The translations under genes were made by a program, and so were the position numbers. The notes below the pieces were generated by a model that searched no databases, was not told where the DNA came from, and saw nothing but the letters and a program-made list of their open reading frames with translations. 64,000 bases of DNA from Phyllostachys edulis (taxonomy: Eukaryota; Streptophyta; Magnoliopsida; Poales; Poaceae), in assembly GCA_036346405.1 (NCBI GenBank), contig CM070563.1, positions 27,031,600 to 27,095,599 on the forward strand, given 5' to 3'. Positions 12,361 through 23,717 of the stretch are shown here, piece after piece; the first letter of the stretch is position 1; each line of letters begins with the position of its first letter.

Positions 12361-12394
<34 letters not shown>
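12361..12394. repeat. (CT)n tract in the G1 5' LTR
   Basis: A pure CT microsatellite about 220 bp downstream of the LTR TATA box, in the presumed R/U5 leader. It is conserved in the 3' LTR and in S1. Confidence 0.88.
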
Positions 12395-12398
<4 letters not shown>

Positions 12399-14341
12399 AG
12401 TTGAGTTGCTCCGTGCCCTGTCCTCCTATTTGCTCTCACGACCACATTGCATAGTTGTATCTTTCTCACAACCACGTTGCTTAGTCGTATCCTCCTTGTA
12501 CCCCTTTCTGTATTCTTCTACGACCACATTGAGCAGTTGTATCACTCGTTGGACCTCAGGACCCCCTCCCTTGACCTCCTCAGGACCTCCTCCTCAAGAC
12601 CTCCTCCCTTGAGCCAGTTTCTATTTCTGTGCCTTTCTTTTAGTTCTAGTATGATAGTTTTATTTTGGTTTTTATTTGGATTTGTTGTATTTATTTGGCT
12701 CTTTTCGCATGTGTATATTCTGGCTTCTCTGAAGAGTTCTTGGACCCGGCGACCTCTACCGAAGAACCACAGTTCTTCAACGAAGGCAAGTCGTAAACCT
12801 TTGATCATGTCATTCCCAGTTTGCAAAATTATCTTATTTTATACCGATGTACATGGCTATTTGTATAAAAATGGTTTGAGAATTAGCTAAACACCTACTC
12901 GTCAGTATGACTCCTTGAATACTTGTGTTCGACATGTTGACATGTACCGTTGGACACCATAGGTGGGTATTCTTAGTTGGACATTCTTATTGTGATAACC
13001 AACAACGGTGCGTATATTGCTTAGACCTGCTTAGTTATGTGTTGTCTCTCGATCACTTATTTTAATGATGATTAAATTTGACTAAGAGATTATGGAATTG
13101 TGGCATGTGTTGCCCTGGCCTGCGTGGCCGCTAATAAAAACTTGTTGTGCCATGGCTAGGGTGGCCATTGGCCGGGTGGAACCCAAAATATTTTCGCTCG
13201 GGCGAGTGATCGTGTAGTAAAGGGGGTCTGAAAGCACACCTTTGGGATGAGAGGTCTCTTTGAGCAACCACTAAGGACTTAACCTTGTAAGCCATTGATC
13301 AAGGCCATCTGGTGCAACCACAAGTCTATACTGGGGTGGACCTGGCCAACTAATTAGCAATGCTTTGATTCGGTTCCGTTTTGGTGGAAGTGTGTAAGAC
13401 TTGGGATGGACACGCACACTTGGCGTAAGAGGGGGTCAGGAAGGTGAAACTTTAGCGAGCGGAATCGAGTCAAGGCAGAACCTTGTAAAGGCCTTGTCAC
13501 GTGCTTTAGCATGCTTACCCAAGGTAGTGAGCAGGGGTATTGATAGGTGCCAAACAAACTAGAGAGGTCGTGTCTTGTGGGTAAAGCTGTACAACCTCTG
13601 CAGAGTGTAAATCTATTCGAATAGCTGTGTCCCCAGTTATGGACAATGCCTGGTGATTTCACGCAAGGGGTAGACTTTCTCAAAACTTGTTGGTCTTTGT
13701 TGGTTCCGAGTGGTCTGGGCAATGACTAGGATGGTTACGAGTGGTCCGGGAAGTGAACAGGGTGTTCATGAGTTATTTGCAAAGAAACTTGATTACTTAT
13801 GTATTAATCTTTCAACTTGTGCTTTGCCATCTACTTACTGTATTTCCATTCAATATTGCTTTCTGCAAAGTAACCATATAGACCTCCTTGTCAAGCCTTG
13901 CATGAATACTATTTGCATACATTTCCCTGCGGCTTGCTGAGTACATTCAAAGTACTCACGGCTTTGTGGTCTTTGGTTGATCAGCAGCTGAAGAAGACCC
14001 AGGGAGCTCCAACCTCTTTGAAGAAGAGGTCTTCGAAGACCTCTCGTGCTAGGGGACGTCCTCCACTTGATTGCCTGTGGGCATGTCGAATGACCTCTAC
14101 GTGTTCTTTTGTTTTTTTTCGCTGCGAGCTCTCTGTTGTAAGCCCTGTGTGGAAACTCTGTAACAACCTTGACTATAAGGCCTTTTTCTTATATCAATGT
14201 TAATTTGTCTTCTTCATCTATAGTTTGTTGTATGGCTGTGATCACCTCGTTGTTGAAACTGTGCAGACTAGCTACTTATCTTGGGACTGGTCCAGGATGC
14301 ACAGTGGGTCCCGGGGATTGCTTACTCAGGGCGTGACAAGA

Positions 14342-14354
14342 TGGTATCAGAGCC
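14342..14354 (+). promoter_or_regulatory. G1 primer-binding site (tRNA-Met type)
   Basis: TGGTATCAGAGCC lies four bases after the LTR end. It is the usual complement to the 3' end of plant initiator methionine tRNA, used to start minus-strand DNA synthesis. It is not a tRNA gene. Confidence 0.9.
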
Positions 14355-14921
14355 ATATTGACTGTAGGACGTAACCTTAGTTAGCATGGTCGTTTAATCA
14401 AGAGTTTCAAAATTTATTTTATAAATCAAACCAACTGAATAACTTGAGTAGTTATTCCTCTCTCATCTTATTCTATTTTGTTCTCATCTTATTCTATTCT
14501 TCTATGATCTTACCGCCATTCTTTTCTCGTCTCAATCTATTCCTTTCTCGTCTCATTCTCAGGTTCTTGCATCTTATCTCTTTTGAAACTTTGTTTTCAA
14601 ACTCAAATTGACCTCCTTACCTCAGCAATCTCAATAGGATCGAGCTTTGCTTTAATTTGACCACCCAGATAAGTTAAGTTAGAAGTGCTCTAGTAGAGTT
14701 GCAATCCTCAGTCTAGTACCGTTTAGTCCGTGTATTAGGACCTCATGTTTGAGTTTTGTTGCGTCTTAATAGCTCTCCGGCTATTTGCTCTTTGGGATTA
14801 AACCAACCTCCCCAGTTAGGTTGTTCCATCTTTCTCTCTTGTTCTCGCTCACCTCTGTGCTTCCCTCTTACCTAGTGTGTTTTTCTCTCCTCATCTATTA
14901 GGCCTGGGAAGGTTTATGCAG

Positions 14922-16136
14922 ATGGCTCAGACCCACAACTCGGCAAGTCAAGATGAGCCAGTGGACCTCTTTTCCCAGCCACCACCTCCTCCTCCGGCAG
15001 CCCCTACAGATCAGGGCTTGAGGCAGTTCATGGCAGCCCAGACTCAGTTGATGAATACCATGATGTAGAACATGAATCAGATGATGAATCAACAGAATCA
15101 GACAGCTGCCACTCTTCTCACAATGTTGAACCAGAACAACCAAGCAGTTGCCATGCCACCATCGCCACCACCAATAACCCCTCAGTCAAGACTGGCAGAG
15201 TACATGAGGACCCGACCACCTACGTTCTCTAGCTCCTCTGAGCCATTGGACGTAAATGACTGGCTGCGCTCCATTGAGAAGAAGCTTGCCATCACTCGAT
15301 GTGACGACCGTAAAAAGGTCCTATATGCTGCACACCAACTTGAAGGCACCGCTGCAGAATGGTGGGAGAGTTATTGTGCCGCCCATGCAGAGCACCAGAG
15401 CATCACTTGGGTAGAATTCTTAGAAGCTTTCCGCCACTCCCACATCCCTGATAGAAAGGTGGAAATGAAAAAGAATGAGTTCCGCGAGCTACGACAAGGC
15501 AACATGTCAGTGGGTGAATACCTCAACAAGTTCACCCAACTCTCTCGGTATGCTCCAAAGGACATCGCCACGGATGATGCACATCAGAAGCGTTTTAAGA
15601 GAGGACTCAACCCTGCTTTGAAGGTTCAAGTCGTTGGCAACGACTATAAGGATTTCCAACATTTAGTAAACAAGGCTATGCTCATAGAAGAGTCTCGTCA
15701 AGAGCTTGCAGAATCTTATAAGAGGAAGATGGTGTAGCATAGTGCTCATCAAGGTCATCCTCAGAGAGCCAGGATGAGTGGATGACCTCCTGCCCACTTT
15801 GCTCCTCCTGTTGCTCCCAAGACCACCTTTGCGACAACCTCTCGCCCGGTTACCCTAGGTCTTCGCATCATCAACCAGCAGCCAAGGACCACCAATCCTG
15901 CCACAAGGATCACCTATTTCAGTTGTCACCAATTGGGACACTACGCTAGCAACTGTACCTTGAAGTAAGGACCTCCTCAGGTCAAGTTCAACTTGGGAGC
16001 TACTTCGACTAGGACCTCCCTGCCAGGAGCAGGACGTGGAGCTCCTCAGACCTCCGCTGCACCAACCAAGACCTCCCAGCCATTTGGAAGAGGTTGTGTG
16101 AACCATGTCACGGTGGAGGAAGCCCAGACAGCCTAG
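14922..16136 (+). pseudogene. gag: G1 gag (decayed)
   Basis: Gag would form the retrotransposon's virus-like particle in the cytoplasm. The chosen start is the ATG at 14922 (MAQTHNSASQ), after a non-coding leader from the primer site. The N-terminal part is Gln/Pro/Met-rich; the family core WLRSIEKKLAITRC to WEFYC-like residues spans about 15250-15380, and the conserved HSHIPD and LNKFTQLSRYAP segments follow. The reading frame is stopped at 15066, 15735, 15783, 15966 and 16134. The nucleocapsid zinc knuckle (15915-15956) reads YFSCHQLGHYASNC, so its first Cys is Tyr. It continues in the same frame into the protease. Confidence 0.88.
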
Positions 16137-16142
16137 GATGTC

Positions 16143-16548
16143 ATGCTGGGTAAGTTCCTAGTACATTCAGCACCTGCTACTGTTTTGTTTGATTCTGGAG
16201 CTTCCTATTCATTTATTTCTCAGATTTTTGCTGCAAAGCACCAGTTGAAGGTTTCAACTCTTAAGACCTCTTTGTTGGTTCAATCTCCTAGTTCGGAGTT
16301 AAGTACGAACCAGGGTTGTCCACAAGTTAAGATGATCATAGAAGGGGTAGAATTCCTAGCCAACCTGATCATCATCGACACCAAGTCCTTAGATGTGATT
16401 TTGGGAATGGACTGGCTTGCAGATCACCAAGCAATTCTGGATTGTGGTGGAAGAAGCATCACCTTGGTTAGCCCAGTTGGGATTAAAATAAAGTTTGAAG
16501 CCTCCTCGGAGAAGCATGAAGAAGCAGTGGTCTACAGTGTCAAGGCCT
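16143..16548 (+). pseudogene. G1 aspartic protease region
   Basis: This segment, in the gag frame, carries the retroviral-type aspartic protease motif LFDSGASYSFIS, with the catalytic Asp codon at 16191-16193, and the later conserved VILGMDWLADH segment. The enzyme cleaves the Gag-Pol polyprotein in related elements. A +1 frameshift near 16545-16550, before SLEDVPVVNEFPDVFPDEL, separates it from the reverse transcriptase frame. A stop at 16134 lies just before it. Confidence 0.88.
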
Positions 16549-17930
16549 GTGTCTTTAGAGGACGTCCCAGTGGTCAATGAGTTCCCAGATGTCTTTCCGG
16601 ATGAGTTATCTGGGATGCCACCAGACAGAGACTTGGAGTTCATCATCAACTTAGTTCCTGGAACGACACCAATTTCTAAGAGACCTTATCATTTGCCCGT
16701 GGACGACTTGGTTAAGCTGAAGAAGCAAATTGAGGAGCTACAAGCTAAAGGTTTTGTCAGACCAAGTTCTTCACCTTGGAGAGCTCCAATGATCTTTGTT
16801 GCAAAGAAGGACAGTACCCAGCGGATGTGTGTGGATTATTGCTCACTCAACGAGGTCACCATCAAGAACAAGTACCCTCTGCCCAGGATTGATGATCTGT
16901 TCGACCAGCTGAAGGGAGCCGGAGTGTTCTCCAAGATAGATTTGAGGTCAGGGTACCACCAATTGAAAATTCGCCAATAGGACATCCCCAAGACCGCTTT
17001 CTCGACCCGTTATGGACTGTACGAGTACACGGTCATGTCTTTTGGGTTGACCAATGCTCCTGCTTACTTTATGAACCTGATGAATAAAGTGTTCATGGAG
17101 TATTTGGATAAGTTCGTTATTGTCTTTATTGACGATATCCTAGTGTACTCTCACAATGAAGAAGAGCATGAAAAGCACCTCCGCTTAGTCCTGAGCAAGC
17201 TCAGAGACTACCAACTCTATGCTAAATTTGACAAGTGTGAGTTTTGAATGAAGGAAATCACCTTTTTGGGACACGTCTTGTCAGTTGAAGGAGTCGCTGT
17301 CAATCCTAGTAAGGTCTAGGATGTGCTCAATTGGGAGTCACCCAAGTCAGTACCTCAGCTCAGAAGCTACCTGGGAATGGCAGGTTACTACCATAGGTTT
17401 ATAGAAGGGTTCTCCAAGATAGCAAGACCTCTCACCCAGTTGCTAAAGAAGGAAAAGAAATATGCTTGGACGCCAGCATGTGAGCAAAGTTTTCAAGAGC
17501 TAAAGAGGCGCCTAACCACTGCTCCAGTACTGACTTTGCCCGATGTTCGAAAGGACTTTGAGGTCTTCTGTTATGCCTCACGACAAGGTCTCAGTTGTGT
17601 CCTCATGCAAGAAAGGAAGGTAGTATCTTACGCTTCCCGTCAGTTAAAGCCTCATGAGGTAAATTACCCCACTCATGACTTAGAATTGGCTAACGTAGTG
17701 CATGCTTTGAAGATTTGGCGCCATTACCTCATTGGTAACCGCTATGAGGTCTATACTGACCATAAGAGCTTGAAGTACATTTTCACTCAAGCTAATCTCA
17801 ACATGAGGCAAAGAAGATAGTTGGAATTGATCAAAGATTACAACTTGGGAATCCATTACCATCCAGGAAAGATTAATGTGGTAGCCGATGCTTTAAGTAG
17901 GAAGGTCTACTGCAATATACTGATGATCAA
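16549..17930 (+). pseudogene. G1 reverse transcriptase and RNase H
   Basis: RT would copy the RNA into DNA and RNase H would remove the RNA strand. Visible motifs in order are FPDVFPDEL, KRPYHLP, FVRPSSSPW, MCVDYCSLN, NKYPLPRIDDLF, FSKIDLRSGYHQ, FIDDILVYS (catalytic pair at about 17131-17136) and FLGHVLS. RNase H follows, with YTDHKSLKYIF and DALSRK at the end. In-frame stops occur at 16978, 17245, 17317 and 17818. In RNase H the first catalytic Asp, expected in a CDAS-type motif, is Tyr (FCYASRQG, codon 17572-17574). The protein cannot be made intact. Confidence 0.93.
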
Positions 17931-18998
17931 GGAAAATCAGCCAGCACTGTACGAAGAATTTCAAAAGCTCAAGCTTGAATTGGTTGAAGAAGATTACCTA
18001 GTTGCTTTGCAAGTGCAACCAACTCTCCAAGATCAGATCCGGAAAGCTCAAAGAGAAGATGCAGATGTCTTGGAGATCAAAAGAAACACGAGGAAGGGTA
18101 AATCCCTAGGATTTTCCGAGGATGAACAAGGAACCGTCTGATTCAATAAGCGTATTTGTGTACCAAACTAGGGAGAGCTCAAGCAGTTGATACTCAAGGA
18201 AGTTCATGAAACCTTGTTCTCCATTCACCCCGGGAGCACTAAGATGTATCAAGACCTCAAGGAAATGTACTGGTGGCCTAGCATGAGGCGTGAGATCGCT
18301 GAGTATGTATCTCAGTGTGATGTTTGCCAGCGAGTTAAAGCCGATCATCAAAGACCCGCTGGACTCCTACAACCTCTGAACATACCCGAATGGAAATGGG
18401 AAGAAATTGGCATGGACTATATCATTGGTCTGCCAGGAACCCAAGCTGGATATGATTCTATCTGGGTAGTTGTAGATCGTTTGACAAAGGTTGCACACTT
18501 CATCCCGGTTAAGACCACTTACTCAGGAGGTAGACTTGAAGAGTTGTATATGGCTAAGATAGTATGTCAACATGGAGTACCCAAGAAGATCGTGTCAGAT
18601 CGAGGATCTTAGTTCACCTCCAGATTTTGGCAGAAGCTGCACAGTGCTTTGGGTACAAATTTGAACTTCAGTACGGTCTACCATCCTCAGACCGATAGGC
18701 AAACGGAAAGAGTAAACTAGATCCTAGAGGATATGTTGAGAGCCTGCGCTCTAGAGAACCAGGCCAGCTGGGATAGAAAGCTGTCTTATGCAGAATTTTC
18801 ATACAATAATAGTTATCAAGCAAGTTTGCAGATGTCCCCATTTGAAGCCCTTTATGAAAGAAAGTGCATGACACCATTGTATTGGTCTAAAATAGGAGAA
18901 GGACAAGTGTTTGGACCTGATATCCTGAAGGAAGCTGAAGATCAAGTTAAGTCCATTCGAAAAAAAAAAACTGAAAACGGCTTAGTCCAGGCAGAAAA
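17931..18998 (+). pseudogene. G1 integrase, zinc and catalytic core (5' portion)
   Basis: Integrase inserts the DNA copy into chromosomes. The HHCC zinc region ends QCDVCQRVKADH; the catalytic core shows the first Asp in IGMDYIIGLPG, the second in IVSDRGS and the Glu in RQTERVN. Stops interrupt at 18139, 18169, 18610, 18718 and 18983. A homopolymer A run at 18958-18970 causes a frameshift before the LKTA-like segment. The CACTA element C2 begins at 18999, inside the codons of the conserved RQKSYAD region, and the rest resumes at 22314. Confidence 0.92.
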
Positions 18999-21900
18999 CA
19001 CTACTACAAAAAGGCTAATACTGGACGCCTCATCACAGACGGTTGACCAAAACCGTCGGTATTACATTCAATCCTGAGCGGTTTTGGTTTAGAGGCGAAA
19101 TGCGTACTCTTAACTAACGCTTAAAACAAATCAGTGAAGAGGCAATATCACAGACGGTTCATATTGAAAACCGTATGTGAAGTATCACGAGGCGGTTACG
19201 AACAAAACCGTCTGTGATATTATCGATATCCTGAGCGGTTTTAAAACACAACCGTCGTGAAGTGCACGAGCGGTTACGAACAAAACCGTCGTGATATTAA
19301 TTAGTATCCTGAGCGGTTCTTAACAATAACCGTCTATGATAATATCGCTCCGGCGTGAGTTTCTTCCTCGCCGTCGTCTGTTCGTCGCCAATCCGCTTCG
19401 GCTCCCGATGTGTCTCTTCATCGCATCGATCCGCCGGCTCCCGATCGTCTCTTAAATCTCACGCTCGAATTTATTCCTTGTTTTATAAAAGGATCATCCG
19501 CCATCAAGATGATCATCCCCACATACTTATAAAAAACGAAATGGTTGCCTCTTCCTTGTCGCGCGCGCGATGGCCTTCTGGCGCCTTGTCTGAGCACCTC
19601 TCTCGGTGTCACGTTGAGCCGTCTTTGCGGAAGAACACTTTATTTGATCAGCGTGTCTTCACTCCTCTACCCGCGAGAAATTTGGAGCGGTGGCAACCAC
19701 CTTCCGCCGTCTTGACATCCTCCTCCGCCGTGTCTTCGGGTGATCTCCCACTTTCGGCGAGTTTATGCGTCATCGACATAGTCCTCCAAAACGACATTGC
19801 ACGTCTCGGAGGCTTGCCGTCACTTGGCTGTGAAATCGGCGGGCGGCCGAAGTCGACGGTAGAGACCCCTCAAGCAAGGAAGAGAGCCTATGGGCTCAAT
19901 TCTTCTTAGTTCAACGATCGAGGTCTTCGGAGACACTTTCGAGCAGCAGCGTCAGCGGGTGGGCGCATTTAGAGCTTCGTTAAGCTAATGATCAAGAAGC
20001 CGTCCGATGCCGACAATGCCGCTTATGAAGTATTGCGAGATGGAGATAGCGACCTACCTTCGCCACTAGAAAAACCTTGTTTAATTATAGGTTTCGCTTT
20101 TTAATATAAACATGTAATTTCTTCATGTCATGTAAGTGTATATACTTGAGAAAAACCATTTCACAGAGCGGTTCCATTATGGAACCGTCGTGATATATAC
20201 CATATCACAGACGGTTCCATAATGGAACCGTCATGATATATCCATATCCTGACGGTTCCATAATAGAACCAAATCTCGATAAGTCTCTTTATAAGTAGGA
20301 GCTAGCCCGACTTGCGCTAGGGTTTGCGCTCTAACTTCGTCACTACCTAGCGACCTTACTCTCATCCGTTCCCTCCCGTCGCTGCTTGGCGCCGCCATTC
20401 TTCCGTCGCGACGGTTTTAGCAGCTCTGATGACCTTTGCAAAAGACACTAAATGCGATAAGAGTGTCTTTTTCAACGTCACCGTTAATGCCACAACCACG
20501 ATAACGTAAACTCTCATCACTCCCAGCTCGGCCACTAGGGTTTGCGCCGCCCTAACTCCGTTCCTCCCCACCTCGACGCCGCGCTCGACCGTCGTCGTCG
20601 CCGCCGCCTTGACCCCTTTGCACCCGCTAGGGCCTGGCCGGGCTTTGCTTTCCCCATCCTCCTCTATTCTCCTCTAGATCTGTTAGCTTAATGTCTTTTG
20701 TTGAGTTTGATTTTTATGCATGAGCCTTAAGTTGTGTTCGATGTTTGTGTGATTTATGCAAGGTAAAGGAAATGGATGAGGTTGTCTTTGGTGGTGGGGT
20801 CGCCACCAGTGGTTGCGTTGTACTAAGGTCCCTCTCTGTCTCTACCCTCCTTGCTCTGTGATGAAAATGGCTAGCTAGTGCTCTCGATGGATCCGAGGGG
20901 CTACTCTTGGTGTGGTGGGTTTGGACACCCTTGGTCTTGTTCTCTTCTTCGATGAAGCTGCTCAATGATGTTAATAGTCTTATGCTGAAATTGAATTGAT
21001 AATTAGTTCATATTAATAGTCCCCTTGCTCTGTGATGTAATGATGTAAATAGTCTTATGCTGAAATTGAATTGATAATTAGTTCATATTAATAGTCCCTT
21101 AACGTGTGATGTAATGATGTCAATAGTCTTATGCTGAAATTGAATTGATAATTAGTTCATATTAATAGTCCCCTTGCTCTGTGATGTAATGGTGTCAATA
21201 GTCTTATGCTGAAATTGAATTGATAATTAGTTCATATTAATAGTCCCTTTGCTCTGTGATGTAATGATGTAAATAGTCTTATGCTGAAATTGAATTGATA
21301 ATTAGTTCATATTAATAGTCCTTGTTCATACGGTCAAGTTCTCCTACCTCTTGCGTGCAGTCGTCCTACCATTCCATTCATAATCTCTTCTCTATAAAGT
21401 CTCCAGCGTTGGTACGCTTGTGCCATTAAAAGCGGCATCATATATATATTATATATATATTATTAAGTGATCCTCGACCACTTTAGGAAATTAGTCCATG
21501 CGGCATGAGAAGAATGAGGCGGTATCCACGGGCAATCTCATTGAGCCTGTAAGTTTAAAAAGTATGGATGCAAAAGGCGGTCGGACATCCAATTACGGAT
21601 TGGGCGTCGCTATGTTCGAAAAGTGGCGTTGATCTTAACTTCTCCGTGGGAAGTGGCATCATGTATTAGCAACCAACAATTCTTGAGCATGTAATTGTCT
21701 TTAAATCCAACAAGAACACCAAGCAACAAGTTGAGAATTCTTTTGAAATATGAGAATGGTTGCTTGGTGTTCTTGTTGAGATTTAAAACGATTATCTTTC
21801 AATTCTCAAATAGCGACGCCCAATCTGTAATTGGATGTCCACCGCCTCTTTGCATCCATACTTTTTATACTTGCAAGGGCTCAATGAGGTTGCGCCTCAT

Positions 21901-22313
21901 CCTTCTCATGTCAAGGTGGCAATATCCCCCAAAGTGGCCGAGAGATCACTTAACAATATAAAGTAATATCATCATGAGCGGTTCCAACCACAAATGCCTT
22001 TGTGATATGTACTATCACGAGCGGTTTGTGGCTGAAACCGTGCATGATGTGTGCTTATCACGAGGCGGTTTGTGGCTGAAACCGCGTCTGTGATATGTGC
22101 TTATCACGAGCGGTTTGTGGATGAAACCGTGCGTGATATTACTATAGCGAGCGGTTTGAACCACAAACCATACGTGAAAGTATACATCACGAGCGATTCA
22201 AAACCGTGCGTGATGACCTCATGTCATCAGCGACCCATAAACTTCAGGCGGCTCACGAAACCGCTGCGTGATGGCGTTACGAACCGTTTGTGAAAGCCTT
22301 TTCTGTAGTAGTG
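18999..22313 (-). mobile_element. Non-autonomous CACTA element C2 (inverted relative to C1 and C3)
   Basis: It begins CACTACTACAAAAAGGC and ends CCTTTTCTGTAGTAGTG, with AAA duplicated at 18996-18998 and 22314-22316. The end that is left in C2 is right in C1 and C3, so C2 lies in the opposite orientation. It has motif arrays at both ends (19030-19345; 21970-22290), an internal cluster (20160-20285), a GC-rich module (19340-20040 and 20300-20680) and five copies of the 75-bp unit. Removing it restores the integrase reading frame locally. No transposase is encoded; the 184-codon frame at 19355-19909 lacks recognisable motifs. Confidence 0.93.
20966..21321. repeat. 74-75-bp tandem repeat, five copies, in C2
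   Basis: AGTCTTATGCTG recurs at 20976, 21051, 21125, 21200 and 21275, giving a period of 74-75 bp. The unit is the reverse complement of that in C1 and C3. The third copy contains an altered stretch, AACGTGTGATG, in place of GCTCTGTGATG. Confidence 0.93.
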
Positions 22314-22777
22314 AAAGCTACGCGGATAACCATCGCCGAGACCTAGCTTTCGCACCAGAAGATCATGTGTACTTAAAGGCTTCACCTCTCGAAGGAATGC
22401 GACACTTCAAAGTAAGTGGGAAGATTGCACCTCGATATATTAGACCCTTTCCAATTTTAGACAAAAGAGGAGAAGTGGCTTACCAATTGGGGCTTCCGCC
22501 CCGGTTGTCGGACATGCATGATGTCTTCCATGTGTCGCAGTTGAGGAAATGCATGCGTGTGCCAGAGAAGCAAATGCCCGTGGAAGCCGTAAACCTGCAC
22601 CAAGACCTCACCTACAAGGAGCAACCCCTCAAGATTTTAGAAGTGTCCGAGCATGTGACAAGAAGCAAGGTCATCCGTTTCTGCAAGGTCCAGTGGAACA
22701 ATCACACTGAAGAGGAAGCCACCTGGGAGCGTGAAGAAGACCTGAAGGCCGAGTTTCTGTGCCTATTCTCTAGTTAG
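22314..22777 (+). pseudogene. G1 integrase C-terminus with chromodomain-like tail
   Basis: This is the continuation of the integrase after C2. It opens in the conserved KSYADNHRRDL segment, then VYLKASPLEGM and MHDVFHVSQLRKC, typical of plant gypsy integrase tails. The last 45 residues (EQPLKILEVSEHVTRSK onward, with the conserved VQWNNHTEEEATWE) look like a chromodomain, which in related chromoviruses directs integration to heterochromatin. The frame closes naturally at TAG (22775-22777), 42 bp before the 3' LTR. This tail shows no internal stop. Confidence 0.9.
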
Positions 22778-22802
22778 CCTGAATCTCGGGGTCGAGATTC
22801 CC

Positions 22803-22819
22803 TTTAAGGGGGGTAGGTT
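22803..22819 (+). promoter_or_regulatory. G1 polypurine tract
   Basis: TTTAAGGGGGGTAGGTT directly precedes the 3' LTR. It is the plus-strand primer position of LTR retrotransposons. Confidence 0.8.
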
Positions 22820-23678
22820 TGTAACATCCCAAATTTTTTGGGTTTTTGAGATTGTCGAAAATAAAAATAACCATTTGGTTTTCTTGAATTGCTCAAGCTT
22901 AACTTGGAGATTTTGAAAATTTGCAATGATTTAATATGAATTAATCCAACCTCAACTAATCCAAAGTTTGGTTTCTCTTGAGTTGCTGGAGTTCTCTGGT
23001 GTTGAAATCCCCTTCCTCTGTTCGCTGACCTCCCCCTCCGTCCAAACCTCCCTGTCGTTTGGACCTCCCCCTCAGTCCAGACCTCCTTCTCATTTGGACC
23101 TCCCTCTCGTCTAAGACCTCCGGGTGGTCCTGGAGACTTGTCACAACCACCTCTTGGGTCACGACCACCGCATGGGTCACAACCTCCTCCTTGGTCTCGA
23201 CCTCCCCTTTGGTTGGAGCACCCTTCCGAGTTTTTGACTGGCCCCACCTGTCAGCCTTGTTCACCTTCTTCTTCATCTCGTTGCGTCACTACTGACACAA
23301 AGGTTCTTGAGCATTAAATGTTGTTGTGTCACATTAAATGTTGTCTTTTCTACAGTACCCATTTCCCCCTGTTGTCTCCTCCCAGACCTGCTCCCATCTC
23401 CTCCTTCACCTACCCTTGATCACGTATGCTTCAAAGTCTCTCAGCTGCTCTTCCCGTCCTTCCCAGCTATAAAAGCCTGAGCAACCCCCTCTCATCACCT
23501 TTTCCTCACCCAATTCTCTTGCTCTCACCCAGCCTCTCAGTGCTTGATGTTTCGCCAAGAAGTTCGTTGGAGCAGCGTAAATGCTTTGCGCAAAAGAGCC
23601 ACCACGAGCTATCTGCCTTGACCACCTCGCCAAGAATTCACAGGCGCTTTGCAGATTCGCCGTCCCTCCGGCCTTCTC

Positions 23679-23717
<39 letters not shown>

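Larger units (their letters stand above)
8238..14338 (+). repeat. 5' LTR of G1 (contains CACTA element C1)
   Basis: The LTR starts TGTAACATCCCAAATTTT and ends GGCGTGACA, followed by the primer-binding site. It is 6.1 kb here, about 3.34 kb after removing C1 and its duplicated TCC. It is longer than the 3' LTR mainly because of a 35-bp minisatellite at 8440-9003. The distal part (11758-14338) matches 23.1-25.76 kb closely. Confidence 0.9.

Noticed and set aside
14342..14354. Possible tRNA gene because of tRNA-complementary sequence
   Set aside because: Only the primer-binding complement is present here and at 34568 and 45942; no cloverleaf surrounds it.
19355..19909. 184-codon frame inside C2 as a possible CACTA transposase or captured gene
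   Set aside because: No transposase motif is visible and the aligned region of C3 is not open in the same frame. Kept only as a GC-rich module.
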